Assembly: GCF_040361335.1 (NCBI RefSeq)
Contig: NZ_APNM01000022.1
Span: 1-26,086, forward strand
Source: APNM01 sp040361335
Lineage (GTDB): Bacteria > Pseudomonadota > Gammaproteobacteria > Nevskiales > Salinisphaeraceae
Direction: 5' to 3'
Length of the DNA: 26,086 bases
Positions 24,462 through 26,086 of the stretch are shown here, one piece after another. The notes beneath the pieces are model-generated. The model was not told the DNA's origin. It did not search any database and saw nothing but the letters and a program-made list of their open reading frames with translations. Within the stretch, counting starts at the first letter, position 1. Each line of letters opens with the position of its first letter. A program made the translations under genes and the position numbers.

Positions 24462-25847
24462 TTACGCGCCGAGACGCCGCATCGCGGACGTCGTCAGGTA
24501 CTTGTTGTAGACATCCTCGCCGTGGGTCTCGTACCTGGCGGGATAGCCGCCCGAGACCTCCTTGGCCTGGATGAACCGGCTCATGCGGTTGGACTGGAAG
24601 TCATGACTCATGACGTGCGTCCAGGACCAGACCACATTGCCGTCGGAGGCCTTGTAGGCCGTGTCGCCGTCGACGTACTGCGAGTAGCCCGGCTCGAAGG
24701 ACTTCCAGATATTGCCCTTGCGGTCATAGGTGACGTAGGCCACGTACATCTGGTTGCGGACGTCGATCCAGACCCGCTTCTTGCCGACCGGCGAACGCGG
24801 GTACCCGGTGGGCTCGGCCTCGACCACAGCGGTCTCGGGCACCAGCTCCATCTCGATGTCGAAGAAGGTCTGGTCCTTGGGACCGCCGTGCACCGGCATG
24901 TGCCAATTCTCGTGACGCTCGCCGTGCCAGTTGCCGGATACGGCGCCCAGCATGGGCTTGCGCTCGACGATCTTGTAGTTGCCCCAGGTGAGCATGGGAT
25001 CGCCGGCGGCCCAGGCGTCCGACAGGAACACGGTGATGCCCGGCACCAGCGGCTCGAAGCGCTGGTTGGTCGGGTACTCGCGCACCCGCTTGAAGGCCGG
25101 CAGATAGCCGACCAGGTCCGGGAACTGGCGCTGGTCGTAGTACCAGGTGTTCAGGAAGGACGTGCCCGCCTGCTCGTTCGGCGCGGTGAACCACACCGAC
25201 TGATAGCGGAGCTTGTCTTCCTCGCCGCGCCAGACCGAGCCGTCCACGCGAGCCGTGGTATTGAGCTCGGCCCAGACGAAGTCGTACTGGTACTGCAGGT
25301 TGCCGTCGGGACCGATATCCCAGTCGCGCACGGCGTACTGCGAGTAGTTGTGCCGACCCCAGCTCAACGTGAGGTTGGCGAACGCCTCGGCGCCGGTCTG
25401 GGCGTCCGGGAAGGGGTTGCCCCCGATCCAGGGACCGCCGTCCGGGCCGCGGACGTTGCCGACGTCGTCGAACTTGGCCTTGTCCTGGTTACGCAGGGTC
25501 GCTTCCAGGTAGTCGGCCTGGAACAGCTTGCTGACGTCCTTGGTGGACTCCCTGATTTTGATCCGCCGGCCCATGTTCTTGACCTGCTCCAGGGCGATCG
25601 GGTCCAGCAGGTGCTCGACATGCTCGACGTTGTCCGCCGTGATCACGTCGCCCGGCTTGACCTTGCCCTTGGTATGGGCCTCGATCGAAAGCAGATCCTC
25701 GGGGTACGCCTTGGTGGCGTCCATGGTCATGGCCTTGCTGAGCATCGGCCAGAGGCCGGTCAGCACACCGGCCGCGGCCCCGCCCTTGAGGGATTTCTCC
25801 AACAGGGCGCGCCGGCCATAGTCGAAACCGTATTTCCTGATATGCAT
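24462..25847 (-). CDS. Tat-exported DUF1329 protein, first copy
   Basis: A 461-residue DUF1329 protein with a twin-arginine leader (YGRRALLEKSL, then GGAAAGVLTGLW). Family blocks: GKVKPGDVITADNVEHVEHLLD, PWIGGNPFPDA, LTLSWGRHNYS, LVGYLPAFKRVREYPTNQRF, LSDAWAAGDPMLTWGNYKIV and VGKKRVWIDVR. The likely role is a periplasmic LolA/LolB-like carrier of a hydrophobic ligand, working with the DUF1302 barrel and the propeller encoded just downstream. That is inference from fold and context. It is a paralogue of the protein at 19767-21143, sharing long identical blocks. The ATG has a very strong AGGAGG. The 186-bp gap upstream could hold a promoter, with small inverted repeats such as CCAGA/TCTGG near 25900-25920, but no boxes can be assigned. 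Confidence 0.92.
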   Translation of the reverse strand: MHIRKYGFDYGRRALLEKSLKGGAAAGVLTGLWPMLSKAMTMDATKAYPEDLLSIEAHTKGKVKPGDVITADNVEHVEHLLDPIALEQVKNMGRRIKIRESTKDVSKLFQADYLEATLRNQDKAKFDDVGNVRGPDGGPWIGGNPFPDAQTGAEAFANLTLSWGRHNYSQYAVRDWDIGPDGNLQYQYDFVWAELNTTARVDGSVWRGEEDKLRYQSVWFTAPNEQAGTSFLNTWYYDQRQFPDLVGYLPAFKRVREYPTNQRFEPLVPGITVFLSDAWAAGDPMLTWGNYKIVERKPMLGAVSGNWHGERHENWHMPVHGGPKDQTFFDIEMELVPETAVVEAEPTGYPRSPVGKKRVWIDVRNQMYVAYVTYDRKGNIWKSFEPGYSQYVDGDTAYKASDGNVVWSWTHVMSHDFQSNRMSRFIQAKEVSGGYPARYETHGEDVYNKYLTTSAMRRLGA

Positions 25848-26033
25848 CGTCGCTCCTCCTCAGTGCAAAACGCACCAATTCTTGAGTCCGTGTAGCGACC
25901 AGACTCTATTTATCTGGCCCCCCAGTCGGTCGCCGCGCTCATTCGCGACGGCCTTACTTTCCCTGTACGTCCGTTTCCCTTGTTCCGTTTCGGGATGTCT
26001 CTTTTTAGACCCCGGTCCTATCGTTTCTATCCG

Positions 26034-26086
26034 CTATTTTTCGTAGGCGCTCAGATCCATGTGTTCGGAGACCAGCAGGTCGTTGC
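26034..26086 (-). CDS. 3' end of an upstream gene (partial)
   Basis: On the - strand the last codons before a TAG at 26034-26036 read NDLLVSEHMDLSAYEK, a protein-like ending. The gene runs off the right edge of the window, so the product is unknown. In comparable DUF1329/DUF1302/YCF48 clusters an MMPL/RND-type transporter is often the neighbour, but 16 residues cannot confirm this. Confidence 0.45.
   Translation of the reverse strand, partial: NDLLVSEHMDLSAYEK

Overview
The window looks like a chromosomal segment of a high-GC Gram-negative proteobacterium. Supporting evidence: Tat-type leaders, an outer-membrane beta-barrel of the DUF1302 family, a bacteriophytochrome, and GC-rich codon use. 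My guess is a hydrocarbon-, terpenoid- or steroid-degrading gammaproteobacterium; the genus cannot be read from the sequence.

Region 1 (1-6258, + strand) is a polymorphic-toxin locus. It holds a giant SpvB/Tc-like RHS protein with FG-GAP/VCBS repeats, a TcdB-like middle segment, a long YD-repeat shell and the RHS-associated core. A variable C-terminal tip of about 340 residues follows. A small exported protein overlaps the stop codon and is the candidate immunity protein. The locus is a mosaic: the YD-repeat/core part is GC-rich, while the N-terminal part, the tip and the small gene are clearly AT-rich. Coding sequence continues upstream of the first ATG as far as an in-frame TGA at 6-8, so the N-terminus is incomplete, broken or off the window.

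Region 2 (6418-8472, - strand, convergent with region 1) is one gene: a bacteriophytochrome fused to a diguanylate cyclase, with the bilin Cys, the PRxSF tongue motif, GGDEF and an RxxD inhibitory site all present.

Region 3 (8553-21143, - strand) is a run of co-directional catabolic genes. In transcription order it encodes a Tat-dependent DUF1329 protein, an SDR, a zinc-independent MDR reductase, an acyl-CoA dehydrogenase, an SCP2-type thiolase, an acyl-CoA synthetase, a saccharopine-dehydrogenase-like reductase, a second SDR, a secreted helical-repeat protein and a DUF3237 protein. Together they suggest CoA activation, desaturation, carbonyl/alcohol redox steps and thiolytic or retro-aldol cleavage of a hydrophobic carboxylic acid. 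No enoyl-CoA hydratase is present.

Region 4 (21285-26086, - strand) is an envelope module: an upstream gene of which only the 3' end is seen, a first Tat-dependent DUF1329 protein, a YCF48-like beta-propeller and a DUF1302 barrel, followed by a good intrinsic terminator. The second DUF1329 paralogue lies just beyond it. I infer that this module moves the hydrophobic substrate of region 3 across the envelope; that role is not established by the sequence.

Several gene junctions in regions 3-4 carry strong GC-rich stem-loops. One of them encloses the start codon and probable ribosome-binding site of the MDR reductase. No tRNA, rRNA, CRISPR array or insertion sequence was seen.
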